Origin: Brassica napus
Lineage: Eukaryota; Streptophyta; Magnoliopsida; Brassicales; Brassicaceae
NCBI RefSeq assembly: GCF_020379485.1
Contig: NC_063443.1
Location: forward strand, 17,541,531-17,605,530
Reading direction: 5' to 3'
DNA length: 64,000 nucleotides
Position numbers and translations under genes: made by a program. The notes under the pieces were generated by a model that did not search any database, was not told the DNA's origin, and was given only the letters and a program-made list of their open reading frames with translations. Position 1 is the first letter of the stretch. Each line of letters starts with the position of its first letter. Positions 35,306-46,700 of the stretch are shown here, piece by piece.

Positions 35306-37299
35306 ATGGGCTGTTCGTTTTCGGGATTGGACGCGCTTTACGACGCCGTCAACGGCGGAGGCGACGTGTGGATCAATGAGAATCGGTTCAGAGTCGTGAG
35401 GCAGCTCGGCGAAGGCGGTTTCGCGTTCGTTTTCCTGGTGAAGGAGATCGTCGCCGACGCTTCCGGTGGCGGTCTGGCGAAGAAAGTCAAGGATCCGTCT
35501 CATATCTCCGGTTAGTATTGATCGTTCTCTCGAATTGTTTCCCAATCGTGATTGAATCTGAGCTACTGTTTCTGTTTAGCTTCGTTTTCGTTTGCCATCT
35601 GCATCGTGGTATGTTAGGTTTAAGCTCGGAATCAATGTAGGAATCATATGTTATAGGGTTTAAGCTCGGAATAGGCGAATCTTGTACCACTTATAATGAG
35701 TTTAGAGCTTAGAACAAACAGATTCGATCCTGTGTAGTCAACCACCAAGATTACAGTGAAACTACTTTCATATGGTTAAGACTCTGAATCAACCTCTTTG
35801 ATTTTTTATAGCTGTTCGATCCACTATGCAGCTGAAACTATGGTATTCTAGAGATTGGTTCTTTGGCACCAGAACTTGGCTTGGTTCTTTAACATAATTC
35901 ATCTTTGTACCATGGCTAAGGTCGATTTTTTTTTAATCTGTGATTTGATTTTAGTTGATGGGACTTATGCTGTGAAGAAAGTTCTGATTCAGAACAAGGA
36001 GCAGCTGGAATTGGTGCGGGAGGAGATTCGTGTTTCGTCCTTGTTCAACCACCCTAACTTGCTTCCTCTCCTTGATCACGCTATTATTTCTGTTAAGGTA
36101 GATAAGCACTGCTCTCAAACTTACATGCTTGATGTTTGTCTCTGTAGTTTTCTCATTTGAAGTCCGGTTTAGAAAAGTGTGTTGATTTTCGATCTGGTTA
36201 GGACGGCCAAGGGGGAGCTCGGAAACACGAGGCCTTCTTGCTATTCCCTGTTCACCTTGATGGGACCTTGCTGGATAACTCCACATCGATGAAGGCTAAA
36301 AAGGAATCATTCTCAACAGCTGATGTTCTGCATATCTTTCGTCAGGTAACTTCGGTTTTCTCCTTGACAAAGATAAAAACTTTGGTTTTCTACACTTTTC
36401 TTCATCTCTTGTAACTAACCATTACGTTATGCTGTTATAGTATATATTGAGAACCATGTGGTTTATTAAATGATTAGCGCTGAATTGCAAGCGTTGTGAT
36501 TACTGAAAGTTATTCCCACTGCAGCTTTGTGATGGACTCAAACACATGCACTCTCTGGAACCACCATATGCTCACAACGATGTCAAACCTGGAAACGTGC
36601 TTTTAACTCGTAGAACAGGACAGCCGCCTCTTGCGATTTTGATGGACTTTGGGAGTGCTCGTCCATCACGGAAGCAAATCCGCTCCCGTCAAGAGGCCTT
36701 ACAGTTACAGGTTCTATATCCATCCCTTATTCATACTCATTACAAGCCTCTGAGATCATGCTACTACTCCGTATTGTGTATATATAATTCCATTCTGATC
36801 GGTCATAAACTTGTTATGTTCTGTTGTGAAATTTTTCATGTTCTCTTCTTGACTTTAATAGGAATGGACATCTGAACATTGTTCAGCACCGTTTCGAGCT
36901 CCAGAGCTCTGGGATTGCCCAAGCCATGCAGATATCGATGAGAGAACAGATATTTGGTCTCTAGGCTGCACGTTATACGCAATAATGTAAATACGATTAT
37001 CATCCCTGTAAGATTAAACAGGTCATGTACTTAATTAATTGAAGAGAGAGACTATTGTGGGTTTTTGCAGGTATGGTATGTCTCCATTTGAATATGCACT
37101 TGGAGAATCTGGTGGGAGTCTTCAGCTAGCAATCGTGAACGCTCAGATAAAATGGCCAAACGCAGGACCAAAGGCTTCGTATCCTGAAGCTCTTCATCAG
37201 TTCGTGACTTGGATGCTGCAACCGCAGGCTGCGGTTCGACCGCGCATTGGAGATATCATCATCCACGTCGACAAATTGATCGCGAAATTTACCAAATGA
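35306..37299 (+). CDS. PK3: Ser/Thr protein kinase PK3 (STK16/NAK-like)
   Basis: Protein kinase of the NAK family, close to mammalian STK16/MPSK. Six exons (35306-35510, 35955-36097, 36202-36345, 36525-36710, 36862-36986, 37071-37299) give 343 residues. MGCSFSG at the start offers Gly2 for myristoylation and Cys3 for palmitoylation, predicting membrane attachment. Kinase motifs: Gly-rich loop LGEGGFAFVFLV, Lys76 in YAVKKV, catalytic loop HNDVKPGN (Asp183), DFG at 205-207 and APELWDCP for the APE motif. The catalytic loop reads HND instead of HRD, so it lacks the usual Arg. An insert (ASGGGLAKKVKD) between the Gly loop and Lys is a feature of STK16-like kinases. Arabidopsis counterpart At5g08160. 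Confidence 0.92.
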
Positions 37300-38449
37300 A
37301 TCCTTTATTCTAGTGGTTTTTGAAAGAGGTAAAAGAAATGTTCACTAGGTACATTGGTACACATAAACGCATTGTCTCTCTCTTTTATTTACATGTTTAG
37401 GTATTTGATACATTCTTAATGTAATTTAAAACTATTAGCATTTGTTGTCTTTTGTTTATCTTGTGGTAACCAACAAATGACTTATGGACAACATATATAT
37501 CCATGTAAAATAGTGTTCTTTTTAAATGTAAAATAGTGTTGTTTGTGGTAGTAATGGTTTGGGTTCAAAAAAAAAAAGTGGTAGTAATGGTTTATAATGA
37601 TTTCTTGTAACGAAGCATAACGTTTAGTATAATATTGTTGTGTAAGCTATATCGTACATTTAAGATGTGTGTAAAGCAGTGTTCACTAGGTGCATGGGTA
37701 CAATAAATACATAGCCGTAGACGTAACATGTTGCTGAAGGAGTTATTCCCTACTTAAATGAAATTATTTTTTGGTATATGTTGAGAAAAATATATTCCAC
37801 ATGTCTATAGGTACGACGACCTTTTACTTTTACGGATTTGAGTCACTTCAGGGAAACAAAAGAAATAAATAGTGTAAGTCAATTTCTGGAAGATAAATGT
37901 CTGCACCCATTTATTTCACAGTCAGTAAAATTATTAATTTCAAACGTAACTTCTGGCTTCTGTGACTCTAAAGTAGAAAGATCTACAGTTCCCCACATAA
38001 AAAATGATGATCGTACCTTTATACCTATTCCTTCCTCTCTATGGCTCTATATTTCCATTTTCAGAAACTTCTGATATTTTGACCAATAAACCTAATATTT
38101 ATATAATTAAACTGACGAAATTCATAAATAATTTCAGATATTTGGATTTGTACCAAACGTTCTATAATAATATAACGTTTCTTACAAAAAAAGTTGATTA
38201 ACTCCATACCTCTTCGATATTACAGAATGATCCTGAACTGAAATTCAAGTGGTAGCCTGCACTGGAATTAAACCAATCCTGATATAGGTAAATTTACTGC
38301 ACTGCATGTGAAAGAAATATATTTAATTTGCTGTATTGTGAGTCTTGTGACATTGCAAGCAAGAGCTGTTTGAACTTTTTGAAGAAGAGAGAAAGGACTT
38401 AACAGCAGTAAATTAAAGAAAGACAGAACAGCTCAAGTCACATGGATAT
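37300..38449. other. Intergenic, downstream of PK3
   Basis: AT-rich. No gene recognised. Open frames at 37838-38201 show no domain or codon signature. Confidence 0.4.
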
Positions 38450-38705
38450 AGTAATTTACTAAATTAAAATTTTCTAAAGTGTTCACGCTTATTAAGAATT
38501 CAATAAATATTTATAAATTAATTTTTTTTAATTTTATTTTACATTTTCCAATAACTTTTCACCAGTTAAATTTAATTAATTCAAATATTTTCATTTAATG
38601 TTTCTTAAAAGTATAAAAAATACCTTAAACATATAAAAATATATATATTTGTAGAACAAGTAAAAAATCTATAACATCTTACTTTCGAAAACGGATGGAG
38701 TAATT
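38450..38705. mobile_element. Mariner/Stowaway-like MITE remnant
   Basis: The right edge reads AAACGGATGGAGTA (about 38690-38703), the reverse complement of TACTCCATCCGTTT, the well-known terminal sequence of plant Stowaway-like elements (TACTCCCTCCGTTT). Next to it, read inward, come AAGATGTTATAGATTTTTTA and CTTGTTCTACAAATATAT, typical of the Brassicaceae family. The other end is decayed, so the left border is approximate. Confidence 0.55.
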
Positions 38706-40159
38706 TTTAGTACTTCATATTTACTGTCCATTACACATTTTCCAATTATTATCTCACCAGATCAAAGTTATTCTCCCTCCCCAACCATATTGATAATCGG
38801 ATAGATTGCAAAAATAGAAACATAATAGAAACCCAACATAATAAAAAGCTTGAAAACATTCTTCCCTCACACTTTCCTTCGTTATAAGTGTGTTGTCCTC
38901 TATACTTACATGTAGTATTAAAATATAAAATATCATTGATTAATGATTAGTATTGGTACATTGTCGTTAAAAAAAAGTATTGGTACATTGTATATGTGCA
39001 TACTCTACGTACTCTCACTTTGAATATAATATCCCAAAGCATTGGTGTATCTTTACAATACGATCGTTTCGTGTGTAGAAAGAAGGGATATGCATTTCTT
39101 TTACACACTAATGGGAGTGTAGAAGAAAAAAAAATGAATAAATTATAATTATGCACTTTATTATATCGTCTTTTCTTCATGTGAAAGGATAAGTTCCAAT
39201 ATTACAAACTCAATGACATCTATTAAAACTATCTTGTTTTTAAGATATAGTATGAAGCTTTAAGTTATTGCATTTAAAAGATATAGTATGAAGTTTTAAG
39301 TTATTGCTACCTCTGCGAGATAAGATATTTCACTTTCTCTCCTTCACGACTTCTAGCTGGACTCTTGCTGTTCTCAATCAACTCTCTCCATTTATGGCAC
39401 TCTCGTCTCTCTTTCTCTCTCTAAGTTCTTAACTCAATTCTTGTTGACATTTTATGAAAGTGTTTTTTTTTGGAGGGGGGGGGGGGGGGGATTAAATTTT
39501 TCATTAAAGCTGTAACTACAAAACGTAAACATGGATGATATATAAGAGTCATGCAAATTTGAATTCGATTCGCTTGAGTATAATGTTTTTGACCAGTTAA
39601 ATCATGGTTTATAATTCTCGAGTACCGAAAAACATAACCTTTTAGTGGACTCTGTTTGTTTCTATTTAAACTAGCAAGATTATGAAATACATGTGGATTG
39701 ATTTGTGTTTTGCTTATTTAAATATGACAAAGACAAAACATTGAATAACGATTAATATTGTGTTTCTTCAAGCGCTTTCTTTTGCTATACTGTTTTGCTA
39801 TTTTGTTAAATTTTAACTATTGGATGGGTATATTTGTCTTGTATTATTTAAGTCATGTATATTAATTTTAGGTTGTGAGCTGTCTTTTGGGTCAGAAAGA
39901 AGATGAGAGATAAATAGCATTTCTCAGGTGTTTTAAATACAACCTCTTTCTCCATGTCTATCTCCATCTCTCCCACCCAACTCCCTTATCTTTTTTTTAA
40001 GTCAGCCTCCCTTAGATATCTTTAGGTTTCCATGAAAAAAAAACCCAAGTAATTTCCATTGTTCCTCTTTTGCGAAGAATATTTATTTTTTACAAAGCAA
40101 TAATAACTCATATTATTTTGAAAAAAACTTGTTAAACATGCATTCACACACGCTCTTAC
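38706..40159. other. Intergenic, SOB5 upstream region
   Basis: AT-rich. Contains a run of 16 G at 39475-39490 preceded by a T-run, a 12-15 bp direct repeat (GATATAGTATGAAG..TTTAAGTTATTGC) near 39243-39306, and a CT-rich patch near 39335-39425. No gene recognised. Confidence 0.4.
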
Positions 40160-40160
40160 A

Positions 40161-40170
40161 TATATAAATA
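40161..40170 (+). promoter_or_regulatory. TATA box of SOB5
   Basis: TATATAAATA, 128 bases before the SOB5 ATG, in the right place for a start site near 40195 and a ~100-base leader. Confidence 0.65.
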
Positions 40171-40297
40171 GCTTCTCGTGGTGACGGTCTCACTCTAGGG
40201 TTTTTTCTTGTTGGTCTCTATTCTTGGGTCTTTTTGTTTCCTCTTCTGTTATTTAAATAAATATATACACTAAAAAGAGTAGTGATTATATTAAAAA

Positions 40298-40705
40298 ATG
40301 GAGTCTGGAAAGATCTTTGGATCCGATGAGGATTCTCGCAGCTGTGAATCTGGATGGACAACGTATCTAGCCTCGCTCTCTAATGACCATGACCAAGACT
40401 GTTACCATGATGATGATGGTGACGAAGATAGCGATGGTGGTGACTCAATGGACTCTGATGCATCTTCTGGTCCCATGGAAGCCACTGCAAATCTCAAACT
40501 TCCTCAAGAGATCGCCGAGCAAAACTCTATAAAGAAAAAGAATAAGAAGACTAATGAAGAGATGATTTTGATGGAGACTAGGGTTCACAACAACAATCAT
40601 GATGATGGTGATGATCATGAATTTGATGATGATGATGATGATGGTAATGATAGCTACAGTGCAGTTCATAGTTACGTTGGTTTTCGGTTAGACAAGAAGA
40701 ACTAA
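40298..40705 (+). CDS. SOB5: SOB5 (suppressor of phyB-5), SOFL family
   Basis: Small plant-specific protein whose overexpression in Arabidopsis raises cytokinin responses. Single exon, 135 residues. The two diagnostic SOFL motifs are present: [12 protein letters not shown] (residues 14-25) and [10 protein letters not shown] (about 50-59). The rest is very acidic, with an Asp/His tract ([15 protein letters not shown]) near the C-terminus, and a KKKNKK basic patch at about 79-84. No other domain, signal peptide or membrane segment. Arabidopsis counterpart At5g08150. Confidence 0.93.
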   Translation: MESGKIFGSDEDSRSCESGWTTYLASLSNDHDQDCYHDDDGDEDSDGGDSMDSDASSGPMEATANLKLPQEIAEQNSIKKKNKKTNEEMILMETRVHNNNHDDGDDHEFDDDDDDGNDSYSAVHSYVGFRLDKKN

Positions 40706-42653
40706 TTTGATTTTTGATTTCATGTTTATGTTTACTTAAATTTATGTTCCAGTGTTTTCTATTTATATGATCGAATGTTCTGTCCTCATGTCGTTTACGT
40801 TTTTAGTTTTAATGACGGAAAATTATTATCTTCCTGCTAATTAATTACATATATAGCCCATTTGATTACCACTGTTACTCCAGTAGCGGTGATTATAGTA
40901 CTGATACAGTGATGAAGGTGATGATGAGGGTGACTATGGTGATGAATGATAATGAAGTAGCTAGGGTCTCTTGAGATGTACATCAATGCATCCATTATGG
41001 GTTTCTTAATGGTTTCCATAGTACCCCATTATGCCTTCTTTCTAATTTCTATGTTCTATCTAGCTATATTCATTTTTCATACTACTAGTCTACTACTAAT
41101 TAAAAGAAATATACTGATTATCTTCCCACGAATATTGTGTTGGTGGTTTTTTTATTTTATTAATGTTAACTGATATTGTGTTGATGTTGCTTAAGAATTG
41201 GCACAGTTGTATTTTGTATGTATAAGCTCGTAACCTAATTATTTCAGCATGTGTATAGACAATTCAGGAAGAGCAGCTACACTCATAGACGCATTTTAGG
41301 ATACCTTTGTTTACTACATTTCTTCGCATTCATGAGAAGTTTTTTTATATATTAATTAGAAACAAATTTTTTTTGAACATTATTAGAAACAAATTTACGA
41401 CCAAAGTTTAAACAAAAACAAAAATTTTACGACCTATAACAGGAAAAAAAAACAGATAAAAGTGAATTGTTTGTCTATTTTATAGGGGGCGTTACATAAT
41501 GCACAATTCTACTGAACAACATGTCAAAAGATGTCAAGAACTCAAGTAGTCTTGACATCTTTTAATCAGTAAAATCCTTTACACTAACTGGCTGAACAAA
41601 TGTCAAAAAAATCTCTGCAGGTACAAGAAATATGAACACTTAAAAGAAAAAATAGAAAAATATGTTGCATAGATTTGGTTCATAAACTATGGACACATTA
41701 CACATACACACACACACGTGCACACAGTGTAAGTTGTATATAATTGAGATAACGAGAAATAAAATGAGAAACCATCATCTTTGGTTGTAGCTTAAGTACA
41801 GACAGGGAAACATGTTTCGTGACCATAAGGGACATATCTCTTCTGCACGTGTATCTCTCTGCAATTCATTTTTATTTTTTTGTCGTTTTACCCTAAATTT
41901 TTTTGCGACATTTGTTCACATGCATCCTCCTGCAGTAACTACACAACTACAAATTGATAGTTTGATACCAACATCGAATCCCAAGATTCGTTTCCCAAAT
42001 TTTATTTAGGATTTGATCCAGAGAATGTTTAGAAAAAACCTACGGGTTCCACTATATGGTTTATAATTCAATTAAACATATAGGGTTTACAAGTGAATGT
42101 TTTAATAGATGTATTTAAAAACACTTAAAATATATGGTTTTGAAACAATACGATTATAGAGTGAAGAGTATCCCTCCTAAGCTTGCTGAAGCTCACAGCA
42201 CAGTTTTTGGCTCAGTATGGGACCGGTTTTCTTAAGGTTTTGATGGAGGGAGTGGTCAAAGTCGTCCATCAAATAGACCAGATTGTTTAATAGAACCATA
42301 TTTTACAAGAGTTAAAAATTCATGATTGAATGATCTAAGATTTTGTCTTTCAAACAAACTGTATATATAGCTTTCTAGCAATCCAAGCTTTGATCAAATG
42401 AGATAAAAGCAAACAATAATAAAGGCTATCCTCTATTGCCTATACCCTTTGAGCAATATGTATAAACCTTGTCCAAGCTTAATAATATGAGATAAAAGCA
42501 AACCAAAAATATACATATGTTCCTCTATATAAATGAGGCGAAAATACAAGATAAAAATAAACTAAAGATGAAGCATGACTCAATCCAAACATTGAATATA
42601 CATATTCTTCAAGATAAAGACAATTATATATAGACGATGCTTACCAAATCCAT
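40706..42653. other. Convergent intergenic region, SOB5 to RING gene
   Basis: No supported gene. Arabidopsis has a bZIP gene (At5g08141, bZIP75) here; no basic-leucine-zipper coding sequence was seen, so it is lost or moved. It contains a 14 bp inverted repeat (41526-41563) and a CA-rich patch with CACGTG near 41716. The last part before 42654 is the 3' flank of the minus-strand RING gene. Confidence 0.45.
41526..41563. repeat. Perfect 14 bp inverted repeat, 10-base loop
   Basis: Arms AAAAGATGTCAAGA (41526-41539) and TCTTGACATCTTTT (41550-41563), spacer ACTCAAGTAG. ACTGA at 41511 and TCAGT at 41566 extend the symmetry weakly. Function unknown. Confidence 0.85.
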
Positions 42654-43796
42654 CTACCATATATTATTACTACTAGTTGTTGTTCTCTGGCTCTTCCTTC
42701 GCTCATAGTCTGTACTATCTGTAGGCAATTCATAACGACAAACAGGACATGTGTTCCTCGTTTTGAGCCATGGAACAATACATTCAGTATGGTACTTATG
42801 ATCACAGGGCAACCCAACAGCTTCGGTCCCGACATCCATCTCATCTTTGCAAACCGCACAGACGGCACCTTCATCCTTCTCAACATCCAACTGAACCATC
42901 GGGAGATCCTTGATGAAAGATCTAGAAGCCGGAGGAAACCTCCGGAGATTGGTAAGACCAGCTTGAGAGAACTGTTCAAACAACATGTCATACTCGGGTG
43001 CATTAATGTTAACTTCATTATCACCAGTAAGAAAGATCTCTCTGTTTCCCACATCAAAGTTGATCTCAAGAGTATGAGAGTTCAGCAACACTTCCCACTC
43101 GAGGTTCGCGGCCTCCTCTTTTCTTTCCCCTGTGTCTAAACCTTCTGAAGAGATCATCGGTGAGATGGAGATAGAAACCGAAGTATCCTCATCGATGTCA
43201 GCTTCTGCAAAACCGGTTAGTATCTCTATCTCCCTTTCATCCTCCAAACCATCACCATCACCATCATCAATTTCTGCAAAACCGGTTAGTATCTCCCTTT
43301 CATCCACTAAACCACCACCACCATCAACTTCTTCCCAATCAAACTCCTCAGCAGCTACTCCACGGTCTTCTACTTGGAGTGAGTCCCAACAAAGAGGTAT
43401 AGTCACATTCACATCATCATCATCATCATCTTCATCATCATAAACATCCTCATCATCATTCAAATCAATCCCCCACACCTCCCTCTCATTCTCATGATGA
43501 TCATCATCATCATCAGATCCCGATTCGATTGTAATCAACCGAATCTGACTTCCCATCGATGCGATACCGCGAAGCTCAAGATCATCGTCATCAGGTTCAT
43601 CAAAACCATTGAGGTTGTTAACATCAACAACATCACTATCTATATTCTCAATAAAAACGGTTCCAGATCCCAATCCTAATTCAACAACCACGTCGCAGTT
43701 TCCTACTATCACATCACGAGACACCGTACCTTCGTTATCATCGTCGCGAGGAAGAGTTACCTGAGACTGCTCAACACGCTGGTGCGACGGATCCAT
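42654..43796 (-). CDS. RING-H2 zinc-finger protein (probable E3 ubiquitin ligase)
   Basis: Intronless gene for 380 residues, starting MDPSHQRVEQ (the next upstream in-frame codons lack an ATG). The RING-H2 finger at residues 313-353 has all eight ligands: CAVC...LPCDHKYHTEC...CPVC, so it should bind an E2 and act as an E3 ligase. The N-terminal two thirds are extremely acidic (runs such as DDEDVYDDEDDDDDD), with an internal repeat EREILTGFAEIDDGDGDG / EREIEILTGFAEADIDED. A conserved block just before the RING (EYDMLFEQFSQAGLTNLRR, FPPASRSFIKDLPMV) is typical of the BCA2/RNF126-like plant class. Arabidopsis counterpart At5g08139. Confidence 0.9.
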   Translation of the reverse strand: MDPSHQRVEQSQVTLPRDDDNEGTVSRDVIVGNCDVVVELGLGSGTVFIENIDSDVVDVNNLNGFDEPDDDDLELRGIASMGSQIRLITIESGSDDDDDHHENEREVWGIDLNDDEDVYDDEDDDDDDVNVTIPLCWDSLQVEDRGVAAEEFDWEEVDGGGGLVDEREILTGFAEIDDGDGDGLEDEREIEILTGFAEADIDEDTSVSISISPMISSEGLDTGERKEEAANLEWEVLLNSHTLEINFDVGNREIFLTGDNEVNINAPEYDMLFEQFSQAGLTNLRRFPPASRSFIKDLPMVQLDVEKDEGAVCAVCKDEMDVGTEAVGLPCDHKYHTECIVPWLKTRNTCPVCRYELPTDSTDYERRKSQRTTTSSNNIW

Positions 43797-46700
43797 GTAG
43801 AGGAAGATCAGCAATCGGAGATCAATTCGTCGCCTGAAACAACGGCGGCGAGAGAGGTAATCGGTTGTGCGATGATTTGAATCGGATAATGTCTCCTGCG
43901 TCGACGTCTAATCATCGATCTGGAAGGCATGATGATAGCATCCGCCGAAATAGGCTGAAGTGAGACTATATCGGCCCATGCACGGCCCATGTTATCATAT
44001 GCTTTATTTATTTTAATTTTTTCCGTGACAGCATTGATCATGCCTTTATAATTTGACTAGAAAAAGGAATATAATTTTTTTAAGCGAGATACTTTTAGAC
44101 CATCCAAAAAGGGGAATAGTGAGACAGTTGTCGAATAATGAGTGGGCCGCGTCTTAATCGAGATCGCCATCGAAAAAGAATTAAAAAGAGAGAGAGGGGC
44201 ATAAGTCCAGGCACGTGAGAGAGCCACGTCATAAGAAAAAAACAGTGTGGGAACAGAACAAAAGAAAACACATCTTCTCTTTTTTGAGTCTTCTCTCTCG
44301 GATGGCATCATCTTATATTAATAATAACTCTCTCCACAGCTTTCGCTTTCACGTATTATCAATGACCCATAAACCGACAGGTCACTCAAGAAAGGACTCC
44401 ACATGCCCTCTCCTTCTATTTCCCATCTTAATTTATCTTATCTTCATTTTCTTATTCAACCATTAATAGAGTGTTCATTTAACAAAATTAATTTTCTAGC
44501 ATCAATTTTTAATCAACGTCCCTTAAAATTTAAATGATTGTCTTTGTAATATCATTTTTCCAGTGTTTTTCTTCTTTATTAAACTCAATTTTTTAAAAAA
44601 AAAATTTACACTAGAGAGAGCAACACATTCAGTACTGTGTGCTATTTATTAGCCAAGGGACTAGGAAAATAACATTATTCACAATATGACCCACCAGTTT
44701 ACTTTACCTCGAATTTGTAACCCTGATATTGTCTGTCAGAGTTAAAAAAACTTGGGACCCGAAGATGGGTTAATTTCTGTCACGTGATACCATCACGAGA
44801 AAGCGACCGGTCACCACCGCTTCTCTCTCTTTACAGGCACGTGCTCTCACGTCTCTCCTCTCCTCCCATTTGCCCGCAGAAAAATCTCACTATCTTTCTC
44901 AATCCCATATCCTAATTTAAAAGCATAAGTTTTTATTTTAAAAAAATATCTGGATTAAGTATGATATTTAAATTTATTTTCAAGTTTACTCGTTTTTTTC
45001 TGCGTGTCTTAGGTATTTTTACTATGATATTGAGATTCTTGACGTTATTCCTTGGTATATGAATACAACAGCAAATATTTTATAAGTTAACGGCAACGTT
45101 TGGATTTAAACGGCGTCACGAGGTTCAACAGTGCGGCGACTATATGGAGAATGGAGATGACGGGACCCACCGCACGCGAGACGGAAGGCAGTGTGGCAGT
45201 TTAACGGCAGGGAATGGGCACACGTGACTATGCTGCTCCTCTAAATCTCACTTCCACCTTCTTTTGTTTCCTTTTTTTTTTACTGCTTACAAGTTACGAC
45301 TATTTGTTTTTGTACTAAAGTTACAACTATTTTTCTTGTGATATTTTCAACAGTCGTTTAATCTTTTCCTTTTTGTTTGACATGATTAATTGATCTTATT
45401 TCATAATTATTCCTGAAAATTAAAATCTTATTTGAATGTAGCACAATTCTACAATAGCTATGACAGTACCAACAATCGTGATATATACAGAATTAAAATT
45501 ACAAACAGAAAAAAATAAAAAGAGTAAAACGGGATAGCGTAAAAAAAATGTGGGACCCGCAATAATCGAGAGGTGTGAGTTGGCCACGTGATGGATGGGA
45601 GGTAGCCAAAAGGTTTCTTATCACGTGATACGGCGTGATTCACGCGGCGCAACTGCCACGTGTCACTTTTGGATCCGACCTTGTAGGTTAAAACTTCATT
45701 TTTAGCTAATTTAATTTAATGCATCGTTTAGTTATTTAATCCCGTGTCTTACCATAGGACACATGATACATAATCTACTATTGTTAACTGATCCCTAAGA
45801 GGATTCCTGTGCAAATGTACAGAGGAATGTCCGTAATACAAATACATTTGTTTTTCTTGAATTCCAGCTTCTTATTCTTCTTTTTAATTTACTTTATGAT
45901 TATATTATTAAGAAAATAACAATGATTAGAGACAACTAATAATCCTCTTTAGAAGGGAACAAAGAAGAAAAAGAGGCCAGCTAATCCAAACGAGGTGCTC
46001 TCCCATACACTCTTCTGTGTATGCTAAAGTTACAGGATTTAATGTTTAAAATTTTAATTGTATTTCTGAAAAGGCAAAGGTTCGATCAATTGTAGAACTC
46101 CGCCTACGAGCATTTGTAATATATTAACAACTAACATGTAAAGAGATGTTTATTGCTTGATTAAAAATAAATGTTGTCGTGTGCATGAACCTGATGAGTT
46201 GTAACTTGTGATATGAGATCTCACGTTGATTTTATTTTGAACTGGATCATATATTGTATATATGATAAAATGATATAGTATTTTTTTTATATATCAGTCT
46301 GCTAATTTATAAATCTTACGATTCCCTGAATAATTTGCTCTGTATTGTTTTTCCTTACATGTAAGATTATATATGTAAGATAAGAAAATGATATTTTTTT
46401 GCTATAAGAATTAATTTAGTTTCCTAATTAACTACCATTCACTGTTTTTGTACCGTTCGTCTAAAAGCAGGCTAAAATATACTGCTCGAATTTCCAACTT
46501 GTACCTGTTGTATAAAGTAATGCACATTGATCTAACTATAGCTTTTTCAGTATATTGTATATTGATCTCACTAAAACTTTTGTTTTAATGTGAAAAACTG
46601 CAAAGTTTGCATATGGATTGATTTATAGTTTACTAGCAAGAGAACTTTTTCAATATTTATGGGATGGACCCTTTATTCTCTTTTAAACCTGGTAAATGCA

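Noticed and set aside
43132..43443. Ser-rich plus-strand frame in the RING gene
   Set aside because: Antisense of the acidic Asp/Glu repeats, which reads as Ser; not a gene.
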